A stretch of DNA of 64,000 bases, from assembly GCF_045679555.1 (NCBI RefSeq), contig NC_092091.1, positions 75,846,730 to 75,910,729 of the forward strand, read 5' to 3'. The position numbers and the translations under genes were made by a program. The DNA is from Salvelinus alpinus (taxonomy: Eukaryota > Chordata > Actinopteri > Salmoniformes > Salmonidae). Numbering within the stretch: position 1 is the first letter of the stretch; each line of letters starts with the position of its first letter. The notes beneath the pieces were generated by a model. The model was not told the DNA's origin. It saw nothing but the letters and a program-made list of their open reading frames with translations, and made no database searches. Shown here in pieces: positions 22,266-34,800 of this stretch.

Positions 22266-23827
22266 AAAGTAAAAAGGAAAAAAAAGAAAAATAATCGCAT
22301 GCCCATGATATCAACCTCTCAATTGATGCGCTGAGGTAGGTATATGACGACTGATATAGCGGGCTGGGGGAACTCAGCGACGAAACGGAAGTCCCCCGTG
22401 AGCGTCTTGATGGAATGTAGTGAGTTGGCTAGCTTGATAGCAAATTAGCTGTAAAGTCGACGAATTGCCCTGTCAAACATTGAAGATATATCGGGTGGTC
22501 TTTAAATATTTATCCAACGATGCCAGGTAGCTACGTTTTTGTTGCGCTACTGGCTGCTGTGCATTCCAGATACAATTTGACCTGAATCGTGTGTGCATGT
22601 CACGCAGTTAGCCTTCGAGCTAAGTTTGGTTTAGCTTGTTTCTACCACTACCAGCTAACAGTTTTATAGCTAGCCATAAAGACAATCCAAGGTAGTAAGA
22701 AGGCTTTGCGAGTTACAGATGACGTAACATTCACTCTGTACATCAAAAACAGCTTGCCAGCCAAGTTTGTCCATGTGTGATCCAATATGCGTGTTTTTAT
22801 GTATTTCAAGTTTGTTAGCAAGCTCGCTAGCCAAGTAGCTTTCTTGCTCGCTAGTAGTATGCCAAAGCCTTTTTCGTAGGGTGATTGCACGATGTGTTAG
22901 TTATCTTTTGAATGCTAACTTAGATAACTCGTTTAATCAGTGACTTGATGGCTACAGTAAATTTAGTCGAAACTACAACCCTTTTTTATCACAAATTATT
23001 TTCAGGCTGCTTAAGTTGGCTATCTAGTTAGCTAGTCCGTGCTGGTTTTCTGAGTTCGCTAGCTATCACACTAGCTAACAGCTACGTAGTTAGCTAACGT
23101 TGTCTACCAACTAGCAAACTAACGTTACCTAACGTTGTTTACAAACTAGTAAGCTAGCTACTGTAACTAGCTCACTAGCAAACTGCCAATACTCAAAAAA
23201 GGATTTGTGCTGCGATGAACGGTAATGTTAGCTGTAACTAACGTTACTCCAGTTAGCTAATTGTCTGGCTGGCTTGTTGCAGCTGTGACACGCAGGTAGG
23301 CCTCGCTCCATGTGGGGTTTGTCATCACTTTTTTTCTTGTGACATGTGCACCCTTCAATGCTGACGATACAGGTAAAGCGTTAGCTAGGTATTGTTGAGT
23401 TCTGCCGTTATTATAACGGTAGGAACTGTCTAGTTAGTAATTGTATCCACGTCAGCTGTAAGCGCAGCCATTGACTCGCTACTCTTGGTCTACTTTAACT
23501 AGTATGACACTAGCAAATATTATGATAACTAGCCCAACACTTTCATCTGTGATACTACTAGCTAGGTAGTAAGTAAAATAATGAAGTATGCACTTTGTTA
23601 TTTGCGTTTTGGCAATATATACTTTTTCATGTGTGGGTAGATAACGGTTTAACTTTCCACTCTTATGTTATAGGTACGTTTTTTGACCTTAATGTTTATT
23701 AAACACGTCATTTATTCAGTTTACCCAAACTGAGCTTTACTGTCAATTTGAAAGCCATTTGCCTCATTTTAAAGTGGGTTGCCATTTATGCATGTGTGAA
23801 ACCGTTAACCCTACAGAGCCTGCAGAG
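22266..23827 (+). promoter_or_regulatory. Probable paip2b promoter, 5' UTR exon and first intron
   Basis: About 22330-22600 has more CpG than its surroundings, including an ETS-like acggaagt near 22386, fitting a TATA-less promoter. About 22990-23300 is rich in gctagc and taacgtta words. An acceptor (ccctacag, about 23815) precedes the coding ATG, so the 5' UTR is spliced. The exact transcription start and the upstream donor are not determined. Confidence 0.45.
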
Positions 23828-26800
23828 ATGAACAGTCCTGAGATGGCTAAAACACCAGGCGGCAGCAGTGCCCCCGGGAAAGAGAACGTGGCCAACGGGC
23901 ACAAGGAGGGAGAGGTGGGCAACAACAACAACCCCTTCGCTGACTACATGTGGATGGAGAACGAGGAGGATTACAACAGACAGGTCAGTGATTTAGGACC
24001 GCTCTTTATGTACATACACATGTACGTGTGCACACACAGACATACAGACACGGTAATAGACAGAGGGACACCCACACAGATGTACAGACCACACACACAC
24101 TAAAAGGTGAGGAATGTTGCCCTGGATAGATATTGCCTGGCATTGTACACAGATCTAGGATCAGGTTACTCTACTCTCAGGATCAAGGGGCATGTTCACT
24201 CTTCCTTGCAGGTTTTCTCAAGCTCGGTTAAGTTAGATGGGGAGCGGCAGCCAAAGAGTTACATTTATCCCATCAGACCACAGAACCGTTTGCGCAAACT
24301 CCAGCCATGCTGTCATGTGCCACCCTCCCATAAAGCCCAAATTGGTGAAGTGCTGTGGAGACTGTTGTCCTTCTGGCAGGTTCTCCCTTCTTGCCCGGTT
24401 GCTCAGTTTGGTCGGACGGCCTTCCCCAGATATATGCCTCATCACAATTCTATCTCGGAGATCTACGGACAGTTCCTTGGACTTCATGCTATAGTTTCTA
24501 CTCTGACATGCACTGTCATGACATAGACTGACCAGGTGAAAGCTATGATCCCTTATTGATTTAACTTGTTAATTCCACTTAAATAAAGTGTAGATGAAGG
24601 GGAGGAGACAGCTTAAATAAGGGGTTTTGAAGTTTGAGACTATTGAGACATAGATTGTGTATGTGTGCCATTGAGTTGTGTTATATACCAGTACCACGGT
24701 ACCAACACGTCATGATACTTGTGACACCAACATTTTTAGAATACCGTATTACTGTTTCATATGATAAGACCACATTTTTCGGCCCGACCGATCTAAAGAA
24801 CCAACTGGCTGGCGCCTGTCAGTTTTCTTAATAAATTCAGTAAAAAATATATATATATATATATATATCACACACCTCAGAAGAAGAAAAAAATAAACAA
24901 TGTCTTTCAAAGATAATTTGTAAAAATCCAAATAACTTCACAGATCTTCATTGTAAAGGGTTTAAACACTGTTTCCCATGCATGTTCAATGAACCATAAA
25001 CAATTAATGAACATGCACCTGTGGAATGGTCGTTAAGACACTAACATCTTACAGACGGGAGGCAATTAAGGTCACAGTTATGAAAACTTAGGACACGAGG
25101 CCTTTCTACTGACTCTGAAAAACACCCAAAAGAAAGATGCCCAGGGTCCCTGCTCATCTGCGTGAACGTGCCTTAGGCATGCTGCAAGGAGGCATGAGGA
25201 CTGCAGATGTGGCCAGGGCAATAAATTGCAATGTCCGTACTGACGCCTAAGACAGCGTTACAGGGAGACAGGACGGACAGCTGATTGTCCTCGCAGTGGC
25301 AGACCCTGTGTAACAACACCTGCACAGGATTGGTACATCCGAACGTCACACCTGCGGGACAGGTACAGAATAGCAACAACTGCCCGAGTTACACCAGCAA
25401 CGCACAATCCCCCCCATCAGTGCTCAGACTGTCCGCAACAGGCTGAGAGAGGCTGGACTGAGGGCTTGTAGGCCTGTTGTAAGGCAGGTCCTCACCAGAC
25501 ATCACCGGCAACAACGTCACCTATGGGTACAAACCCACCATCGCTGGACCAGACAGGACTAGCAGAAAGTGCTCTTAACTGACAAGTCGTGGTTTTGTCT
25601 CACCAGGGGTGACGGTCGCATTTGCGTTTATCGTCGAAGGTATGAGCGTTACACCGAGGCCTGTACTCTAGAGGGGGATCGATGTGGAGGGTCCATCATG
25701 GTCTGGGGCTGTGTGTCACAGCATCATTGGACTGAGCTTGTTGTCATTGCATGCAATCTCAATGCTGTGCGTTACAGGGAAGACATCCTCCTCCCTCATG
25801 TGGTAGCCTTCCTGCAGGCTCATTCTGACATGACCCTCCAGCATGACAATGCCACCAGCCATACTGTTTTTTCTGTGCATGATTTCCTGCACGACAGGAA
25901 TGTCAGTGTTCTGCCTTGGCCAGCGAAGAGCCCGGATCTCAGTCCCATTGAGGACCTGTTGGATCGGAGGGTGAGGGCTAGGGCCATTCCCCCCAGAAAT
26001 GTCCAGGAACTTGCAGGTGCCTTGGTGGAAGAGTGGGGTAACATCTCACAGCAAGAACTGGCAAATCTGGTGCAGTCCATGAGGAGGAGATGCACTGCAG
26101 TACCTAATGCAGCTGGTGGCCACACCAGATACTGACTGTTACTTTTGATTTTTACCCCCCTTTGTTCAGGGACACATTATTTCATTTCTGTTAGTCACAT
26201 GTCTATGGAACTTGTTTCCGTTTTTGTCTGTTGAATCTTATGTTCATACAAATATTTACACATGTTAAGTTTGCTGAAAATAAATGCAGTTGACAGTGAG
26301 AGGACGTTTTTCTTTTTGCTGAATTTTTATATATATATCTCAAATAGTTTATTGTATTCGCCGGTCCTTATATGCGACGTGTCCAATAATGTTCATATCA
26401 CTTGTCAGCTCTGATCAGCCAGCCGCATGTTCCACATCCCCTTCCAGCCGCCACTCACCTGCTTCTCTTCGTCCGCTCTTCCTGCACATCTATTTTTTTC
26501 CATCCATTTTTTAAATATTATTTAGCAGGCGATCAGGGATGCAGACCCTTTATCAGTCTTCTGTTACATTTGATACATTGGAGCAGCCCGCAGAGTGAGC
26601 AAAGTTGATACATTGTGTCTTTTCATCCCTGGTATAACCAACAGCATAGGCCAATCTGCGTAGGCTTTGCAAGTTGTCACTCAGCAGTGCCAGAGAGGGA
26701 AAATGGATTTGTGACAGTCATGCTTTCAGCTTTAAAGCAAAGAAAACGGCTGGTCTCTTGCTCAAATGGTAAACAATTAAATAGAACCCATATAACGTTG

Positions 26801-28095
26801 GAGCGTTGTGGTCCACATGGGCCTGCATCCCTATGGAACGCTTTGGACACCTTGTAGAGTCCCTACCCTGACAAATGAATGCTGTTCTGAGGGCAAAAGG
26901 GGGGGCACCTGGATATTAGAAAGGTGTTATTAATGTTTTGTCCACTCACCTCGAACCTGGGCTGCCCTCCAGTGCTCTTTGAGAAGGAGGCAAGGATAGA
27001 GGACATGAGGAATCGAGGAAAGACATATTAAGAAATAATCATCTACTGCTGATTGTAATCCAGCCCCTATTCTTCCCCTATTGTGTGGTCATTCCAGGTG
27101 GAGGAGGAGCTTCTGGAACAGGAGTTCTTAGAACGCTGTTTCCAGGAAATGCTGGAAGAGGAGGATCAGGATTGGTTCATCCCCGCCAGAGACCTCGCCC
27201 CGGGGGTGGGGCAGATTCAGCAACAGCTCAACGGGCTATCTGTCTCCAACGGCAACGCAGATGAACTCGCAGTAAGTCCTGTCAGAATGTTTGTCCGTCA
27301 GTGTGTCACAATCTGTTTACTCTCTACACGAGTAGCATGTCTGAGCGTCGTCGACCAAAACATCACTATATTTATAGGGCCGGTTTCCCAGACAAAGTTG
27401 AATCCTGGACTAAAAAGCATGTTCAACGGAGATTCTTTATTCAGTCCAGGACAAGGATTCATATTTTGTTCCTTAGAGTTCACCTGAGAGTTAAAAGCCT
27501 GAAGTATTTGCTGTGGAGTGTTATCCACGTTCAGTACCTAGATACCTTAGGTAGCCCATCTTCTCCAGTTGTTTAATCAGACACCATACCTCTTCTACTC
27601 TTAGGACGGTCTCTCTTCTCCAGTTGTTTGATCAGACACCATACCTCTTCTACTCTTAGGGACGGTCTCTCTTCTCCAGTTGTTTGATCAGACACCATAC
27701 CTCTTCTACTCTTAGGGACGGTCTCTCTTCTCCAGTTCTTTGATCACAGACACAATACCGCTCCTACTCTTGGGCCCGGTTTCCCAGAAAACGATTAAGC
27801 CTAGTCCTAGACTAAAGACCATGCTGAAAGGAAATTCTCCATTAAAATGGGTTTTTAGTCTAGGACTAGGCTTAATCTGTCAGGGAACCGGCCATCAGCT
27901 GGAGAAACTATCCTGTGGTGTGTGTTACAATCCGAACAGTCTCATCTTTACTTGTCCCTTTTTAATGTTGAGGCCCTGTTATTTTGACCTATTTAGTATA
28001 GTATGCTCCTATACTAAATCTCTCCTCTCTTTTTACAGCGCAAGAGCAGCTTGAACCCAGAGGCGAAGGAGTTTGTTCCGGGAATGAAATACTAG
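23828..28095 (+). CDS. paip2b: Poly(A)-binding protein interacting protein 2B
   Basis: Three coding exons, all phase 0: 23828-23983 (donor GTCAGT), 27098-27271 (acceptor ATTCCAG, donor GTAAGT) and 28039-28095 (acceptor TTTACAG, stop TAG). They encode 128 aa, the usual PAIP2/PAIP2B size. The acidic central PAM1 region begins [17 protein letters not shown] (residues 36-52) and continues [20 protein letters not shown]. The PAM2 motif [13 protein letters not shown] lies at the C-terminus and would bind the PABP MLLE domain. The FNRQVEEEL-type and QQQLNGLSV segments favour PAIP2B over PAIP2. Known role: cytoplasmic repressor of translation that displaces PABP from poly(A). Intron 1 (3.1 kb) is filled with Tc1 elements. 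Confidence 0.95.
24200..24500 (-). mobile_element. Tc1-like transposon fragment with internal deletion
   Basis: On the minus strand the N-terminus ([15 protein letters not shown]) passes into [14 protein letters not shown] and then into [13 protein letters not shown], which normally lies about 80 residues later. It is a deletion relic; no inverted ends were found. Confidence 0.7.
24870..26325 (+). mobile_element. Tc1-like transposon with intact-looking C-terminal half
   Basis: The right end reads acgtttttctttttgctgaa, preceded by cacatgttaagtttgctgaa, as in a common salmonid Tc1 family. The left end merges with an (AT)n microsatellite at 24848-24868, so the left inverted repeat is damaged. 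The transposase is on the plus strand (25137-26135). Confidence 0.85.
25137..26135 (+). pseudogene. Tc1 transposase, partly decayed
   Basis: It starts [19 protein letters not shown] and the DNA-binding region shifts frame near 25245. An open frame from 25569 carries LTDKSWFCL (first catalytic D), [24 protein letters not shown] (second D) and [14 protein letters not shown] (E). A few residues are missing after the PIE box compared with relatives, and the frame ends GGHTRY. It is broken in the N-terminal half, so not active. Confidence 0.88.
27376..27480. mobile_element. Palindromic miniature element (GGGCCGGTTTCCC family)
   Basis: Starts gggccggtttcccagacaaa and contains aatcctggactaaaaagcat. 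It is related to the better preserved copy at 27770-27895 and to a fragment at 43412-43520. Confidence 0.6.
27560..27770. repeat. Three-and-a-half copies of a roughly 58-bp repeat in paip2b intron 2
   Basis: Repeated block ttctccagttgtttgatcag then acaccatacctcttctactc and ttagggacggtctc. The copies differ by single bases, so the expansion is recent. Confidence 0.9.
27770..27895. mobile_element. Palindromic miniature element, near complete
   Basis: The left arm gggcccggtttcccagaaaa with ttaagcctagtcctagacta is mirrored by tagtctaggactaggcttaa and cagggaaccggcc. It lies in paip2b intron 2. Confidence 0.75.
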
Positions 28096-29480
28096 GGTCC
28101 TCCCGCCAGTAGGGGGAACCCTCATAAAGACTCTTTGTGACTGCTGGCTTCCCAGCAGACACCCTTGCACTCGCCTGCTTTTGGGCTGTGTGGGGTACAT
28201 GGGGTGGGGTTGGAGGGTGGGCTGGGGTATATAAGCTTTTGGTCGCATTCCCCTGCTCAGACGTTGCATGCATCAACCTATGGTTACGTGCCAAGTCATC
28301 TACTGTGCCGTCGGGCACCAGATTGCTATGACATGTGGTTAGCTGATAAATAAAATACCTATCCAGGAGTTGTAAGATCTGAAATGCGTCAGCACCGTCT
28401 GAGTAGGGGAACGCAGCCTTTTATTTCCGTTTTGTTCCTATGTGGTTAACTAGGCAAGGGGCAGTGATGGGAGAAGGGTGGGCAGGGGCCATATCAGTAT
28501 AAAATAATCCTATTGGACAGAATGGGAGGGGCCATCAGTATAAGATGTTCTTATTGGACAGACGGCAGAACTGGAGGTCAGATCTGCATAGAAAGTTTGG
28601 TGTTTATTTTTGTTCTTTCTCCTCGATCTCAAGTGCAGCCGTGTGAGTCTGTCGTCGTGGTGATCGTGGCTGGAGATTTGTCTCTCCCCTGATCATTGTT
28701 GCGGTTTCTTTTTTTTCTCTTTTCTGGATGTTTTTCTTTTTCTCGGAGGCTGGTTTTAGGGTAGGTAGTGTGTAGGGGCGAAGTAGACTTGGCGAAAGAT
28801 GGACAGACTGCAGTGTACAGAAGGATTGGATGGAATCTGGTTGCAGTGGCAGAGCTGACTGCAGGCGACTTGAAACCTGCGAGGGATTTCCGTGGCAACA
28901 ATTTCATTTTTCCGTTTGGTTGATATGTAAAAACTTGAGTTGAAATCCTGTCACAGTGTGCGACTTGCATTAACAAATGAGGACAAAGTATGATGGAATA
29001 AAGATCAGGTACCCTCTGGGACTTTGGTGTCTTGTTCATTGTTTTATATACAGGTTTGATTCTGTTATTACATGTCCAGTAACCTGTCATTACCTTAGCT
29101 AAAAGTCCACTCAAAAGACCATGCTGTGGGTTTTGATAAAAATGCAAACACAAACGCGTACCTCTGAATTGTCAAAATCCACTTTTCTGTATTAACCTTT
29201 GTCAGGTTGAACATGGAATAGAGACCCTGCAGGTCTAATCCTGAAGATGGTTCAGGTCAGGTGTCTCGGTTCTGTCTGTACGCAGGGCTGGTCTTGGGTC
29301 TGGACAGGCCAGGGTGGTTCTGCAGCAAAACCACAGGAACAACATCATGAATTGTATTGTCTTTTGCTCAACTGTCTCTGTAAATTATTGAAGTTATCAG
29401 TTAATTGTTGGGCTGGGTTTATACTGCAAGTGTAACTTGATCCCAGATCTGTTTGTCCTGTTGTCAACACCATTGCTGTC
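28096..29480 (+). other. paip2b 3' UTR and downstream DNA
   Basis: AATAAA signals occur at 28349 and 28997. Between them the sequence is free of clear repeats, so the 3' UTR may extend to either site. A minus-strand frame at 28629-29153 has no recognisable domain and is rejected as a gene. Confidence 0.55.
28349..28354 (+). terminator. Polyadenylation signal AATAAA, proximal (paip2b)
   Basis: Canonical hexamer about 255 bases after the stop codon; a second one lies at 28997-29002. Confidence 0.5.
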
Positions 29481-29487
29481 ATTGTGA

Positions 29488-30345
29488 CATTGTGAACCAA
29501 ACATGGTATGACAGTGAGGTTGCATGATGGTACAAAAAGACTGGCACTCGCACTACACCAAACCCCTATTCACATCGATGGGAACGTAGTGGAGAAGCTG
29601 AAAAGCTTGAATTTCACTGAACATCTGAAATGGTCCAACCACACAGTGGTGAAGGCGCAACAGTTCCTCTTCAAACTCAGGAGGCTGAAGAAATTCGGCT
29701 TGGCCCCTAAGACCATCACAAACTTTTGCAGATGTACAGTTGAGAGCATCCTGTCGGGCTGTATCACCGTCTGGTATGGCAACTGCATTGCCCACAACCG
29801 CAGGGCTCTCCAGAGGGGGGGTGGTCTGCCCAATGCATCACCGGGGGCACACTGCCTGCCCTCCAGGACACCTACAGCACCCAATGTCACAGGAAGGCCA
29901 TCAACCACCTGAGCCACAGCCTGTTCACCCCGCTAAGGCGAGGTCAGTACAGGTGCATCAAAGCTGGGACCGAGAGACTGAAAAACAACTTCTATCTCAA
30001 GGCCATCAGACTGTTAAATAGCCATCACTAGCTGGCTACACCCCGGTTACTCAACCCTGCACCTTAGAGGCTGCTGCTCTATATACATAGATATGGAATC
30101 GCTGGTCACTTTAATAATGTTTACATACTGTTTTACTCATTTCATATGCATATAATGTATTTTAGTCAATGCCACTCCAACATTGCTCACCCTAATATTT
30201 CTTAATTCCATTATTTTACTTTAGATTTGTGTGTATTGTTGTGAATTGCTAGATACTACTGCACTGTTGGCGCTAGGAACGCAAGCATTTTGCTACACCC
30301 GCGATAACATCTGCTAAATATGTGTATGTGACAATATGATTTGAA
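29488..30345 (+). mobile_element. Rex1-like LINE, 3' fragment
   Basis: The C-terminal RT region contains LKSLNFTEHLKWSNHT, FLFKLRRLKKFGLAPKTITN and ILSGCITVWYGNC, typical of the fish Rex1/Babar-type LINE. The frame breaks after about 29820, with later pieces such as TERLKNNFYLKAIRLLN-like sequence. A 3' UTR ending in cgataacatctgctaaatat follows. A related tail fragment is at 56535-56640. Confidence 0.75.
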
Positions 30346-31830
30346 ATGTAAACGTTAATGGGGTAGGGACGTCCCTTGGATTCCGGATAGCAAGGGCCTA
30401 TGTAAATGTACAACCTATGGCATGTAAATCTCAATCTCTGTGCAGAGCCCTCTGTGCACCACGAGGTGAAAGTCACACCCTCTATAGAGTGTGTAGTGGT
30501 GTGGTGTGTAAATGCAGCCTTATGTTTACTCTAATAGGGAGCCTTGAAACTGGGTCTTTGTCCCAAAATTATTTTCAAAGTGCACCATAAGGCCCTGGTC
30601 AAAAGTAGTGCACTACGAAGAGAATATGGTTCCGTTTGGGATATAACCTTGGTGAAGTGCCTCTGATACTCTGAGCGGATGTGTCCTCGGGTCTGGTCTG
30701 CGGTGTGGGCACCAGGCTGGTACTCGGCGGTGCAGGGCTCCTTCAGGCCGCTAGGGGGCTTCCTCTGCCCAGGGATGTAGCGATCAGGGCCCTGGTACCG
30801 GTCCTGGTACTCTGACACCCAGGGCCTCCTGGATGGATGGAGAGGATAGGATGGTGAAGCATATTAAAGTCTGTCATAATTCGGTCCTTCCCCTTTTTTA
30901 GAGGGTAGATAACCTAGCAATGTTTGCAGATCTGAAGGTCTGGAGGACAGGTATAAGCAGTAGTGGTGGAGCTGCTAAAATTCCACAATACTCCCAACTG
31001 GGTTTATTGTGACATCACTTTTACCTCTGGCTATTACAGACGCCAGACTATATGATGGACATAACCTCTGCAGCACCACTTGACTGTTAATGGGTTGTTG
31101 GGTGAAGGGGATTGCTATGAATCACTGTATGTGTGAATCACTATGTAATCTGCAGTTATTATCTATCGCAGTGAACAGATTGCAGAAGCTTGAGACAGAT
31201 GCAAAGAAAACTGGCATGGGGTGGAACGAGCTGGAGGAGACTGTCCAGAACAGAGTGCGAAGGAGAGGAGTCGTCCATGGCCTGTGCACCATGGCCTTAG
31301 GTAAGTAAGTATGAACAGATCCCTCCTTTCAATCCGTGTCGGTATGTGGATGTGATCTACTGTACCAGTTGAGTGTGGCTTCAGGCAGGATGCACTGCGG
31401 GCCTTTCAGTGTGGAGGGGTTGTCCCAGTGTGTGTAACTCTGGCTGTAGGTGGTCACACCGTCGAATGGCAGCCCTACACACACACACGTGGATGAGAGT
31501 TATCATGAATAATCCCATATACAGCTTCATACTGCACCTACTTCACAAGTTTAACATGTTATTGCCAATGAGGTTTGGCCAGCAGGCTCTCAACAAAGTA
31601 GGTGGCTCGGCCCGTATTAAAGCGTCTCAGAGTAGGGAGTGCTGATCTAGGATCAGGGTGGATGGTGTTGAGTACTATGTTTCCCCCTACTGGGTGGCTA
31701 TGGGACCTACCTAGGTGCATGAAGGTTGTACATCCCAAATAGCACCCTATTCGCAATATAGTGCACTACTTTTGACCAAAGCCCTATTCCCTATATAGTG
31801 CCTATAGGGTTCTGGTCAAAAGTAGTGCAC

Positions 31831-31861
<31 letters not shown>

Positions 31862-34800
31862 TAGTGTTCTATTTGGGACATAAGGCTGGTGGTAGAAAGC
31901 CTACCAAGGTGCATGAGGTTAGACTGGGTGGCTATGGGTATAGAACAGTGTTTAATATATTGTTATGTCTCTACAGGACCTACCTAGGTGCATGGGGTTA
32001 GACTGGGTAGCTATGGGTATAGAACAGTGTTTAATATATTGTTATGTCTCTACAGGACCTACCTGGGTGCATGAGGTTAGACTGGGTGGCTATGAGTATA
32101 GAACAGTGTTTAATATATTGTTATGTCTCTACAGGACCTACCTGGGTGCATGAGGTTAGACTGGGTGGCTATGGGTATAGAACAGTGTTTAATATATTGT
32201 TATGTCTCTACAGGACCTACCTAGGTGCATGGGGTTAGACTGGGTGGCTATGGGTATAGAACAGTGTTTAATATATTGTTATGTCTCTACAGGACCTACC
32301 TAGGTGCATGAGGTTAGACTGGGTGGCTATGGGTATAGAACAGTGTTTAATATATTGTTATGTCTCTACAGGACCTACCTGGGTGCATGAGGTTAGACTG
32401 GGTGGCTATGAGTATAGAACAGTGTTTAATATATTGTTATGTCTCTACAGGACCTACCTGGGTGCATGAGGTTAGACTGGGTGGCTATGAGTATAGAACA
32501 GTGTTTAATATATTGTTATGTCTCTACAGGACCTACCTAGGTGCATGAGGTTAGACTTGGTGGCTATGCGCTGGTTGATCTGGCCTTCCAGCCTAGATGA
32601 GTGGGTCATGTCCCGACGGAACTGCTCCGCCCTAAACCGCTCCACCTGCAGCGGGAGCTCCCCATCACTTCCTGTGACAACAGGAACAGGTAGTACACAC
32701 ACATATGTTATTGGTGCTGGTCTATCATCTTGCACTAAAGGAAACAAAAGCGGATAAATTGTGGAGTTATAAGGCCATTCAAAGCCTCAAATAAAAACAT
32801 GTTGTCAATACAAAATGAACAGGTTATTCCCTCTCTCACCTTCTCCACTGCCGAGGTGAGGCAGCTCCATCATGTCCTTGGGTGTCGTTGTGACCTTCAG
32901 TGCCGGGTCCCCTGTTGCATGCGTCCATGCCTCTTTCCTGGCAGGGCGGGACGGGACGGAGTTATGGACTGAGGTTGAGGAGAGAGAGGGAGAGACCGAC
33001 CTTCGTTCCCCAGAGTCGGAGCTCGAACGCTGTGGTGGTATCTGGCTCTGCCCCTTCTCTGGAGGAGCTGTCCTTTCCACTTGGATCTTACTGAAATTCT
33101 CACTCTCCAACGTAGCTGCCCTCACTGTTCTCCCCTTCTTTAGAGAGACACAGAGAGAGAGAGATGATAGATGGACAGAGACAGAGAGGGAGGGAAGAGA
33201 GACAGAGAGAGGGTGAGAGGAGGGGAGAGAGAGAGGTTTGAGACTGACTAAGATAAGATAATATCAATGCATCTACCATTAAATGCCCCTAAGGTATGCC
33301 AGTCAAGGGACAGGTAAGACAAGTAAGTTAGTTCTTGTGGCTGAGTGACTCACCTGAGTGAAGGCAAAGGCGGGGCTCTGTGGGCCGTTGGTAAAGGTCT
33401 GGAAACGCTGTCTGTAGTACTGAGCCCACATATCCACCAACTGACAGACAGACAGGCAGGCAGAAAGACAGACAGACACACAGATAGGAAGACAGACAGA
33501 CAGGCAGGCCAAATCAGGGCAGTGTGAATGTGTACACTCTAAAAATTAAGAGTTCAACAAAGGTTCTTCTATGATCCTCAAAGTTCTTCGAAGAACCGTA
33601 GGGTTCTTGGCACTGAAAATTGCCCCCAAAAGGTTCTTAAAAGAACCCCATAGCAGGTGGGGTTCATCGAGGAACCACCTTAGTTATTTTATTTTTTTGC
33701 AGGAACCTAATTGCCCAAATGAAAAATGTGGATTTGAATTTGAAAGGACAGCAGGTGCAGGCACTTAACTGAAAAATGTAAAGATCTCCTCAATTTAACT
33801 AAGGTTTGTCCCTTGTATCATCTAAATGTATATTGTTTTATGATGATACCATCTATCTTTTCATATTTGTGCAAATCTTTCTAAAACAGAAAATGGACAA
33901 TTGAATGGATATAAAACCAACAAAGAGGTACGAATATGTTGAAGGATAGCTGTATTGGGTGCAGATGACTCAACTGCTCACTTTTGTTTCTGTGACTGCC
34001 AGTATACAGAGAAAGAGGCATAAAAAGGTATGTTAATTGGTATTGGTATGTTATGCAGATCACATTTACCATCCTCCTGCCTTACCTCTTCAATGAATAT
34101 ACCATGAATATCCCATAGGCCTCTACATTATGGACAAGGTGTGTGTATGAAAACCATTATCAAAACTGTTTTTTTCATTCACATTCACCACAAAAACCAA
34201 GGTATGAATACTGTTGTGTGCATGTTTTGTTAATCATCTGTATAATGACTATTTGTTGGATTCACAGACTTCACCTTTCCTACACCTCTGATGAATATAA
34301 CAGGAAACCGGTTCGATCACCACGCACTGCAAAATATTTCTGGCTGTGGATACGGAGAACCTTAACACAGTAATGTAACATCAACAGACCAGAGGATATA
34401 CCCATGTGACTTGGAGCTCTGCTGGGAGTTTACCTCATATTGAGATCAGTGAACTCTGCTTTTCCACTAAAATCATAATAAACACTGACAATTAAAATAT
34501 TGTGTTATTGTTATGCTGATTATTAATAATACATTTAAAAAATAGGGGGGTGGTGGTAGTTCAAAAATGTTCACCAAAAGGTTCTTTGAGGATACTTTAA
34601 AAGGAGTTATTTGAAGAACCCTTTTAAAGGGAGAACTTGGGTTCCCCCACAGATTAAATTTAAAGAATCCCTAAAGGATACTCCAGGAACCTTTTTCTTT
34701 TACAGTGTATGGCATTAGTATACAAGTGGGAAAGTGTTGGTGTGTGTGTGAGAGAGAGGGAGGGAGAGACAGAGCAAGTTAGTTGTACCTTCTGGTGTGT

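Larger units (their letters stand above)
24500..26947. mobile_element. Second Tc1-like family: left and right ends split by later insertions
   Basis: At 24500-24670 the sequence gactgaccaggtgaaagcta begins one known-type Tc1 flank. At about 26797-26947 the matching right end appears (gcatccctatggaacgcttt and ttaatgttttgtccactc). The middle is replaced by another Tc1 element (24870-26325) and unassigned DNA. That these belong to one original copy is inference. Confidence 0.4.

Noticed and set aside
28629-29153. 174-codon minus-strand frame
   Set aside because: Lies in probable paip2b 3' UTR; the translation has no recognisable domain and the plus strand has polyadenylation signals.
31965-32548. 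Series of plus-strand frames of 62-67 codons starting at repeated ATGs, with tctctacag acceptor-like sites
   Set aside because: They are the 79-bp repeat read in the wrong strand; the exon evidence is on the minus strand.
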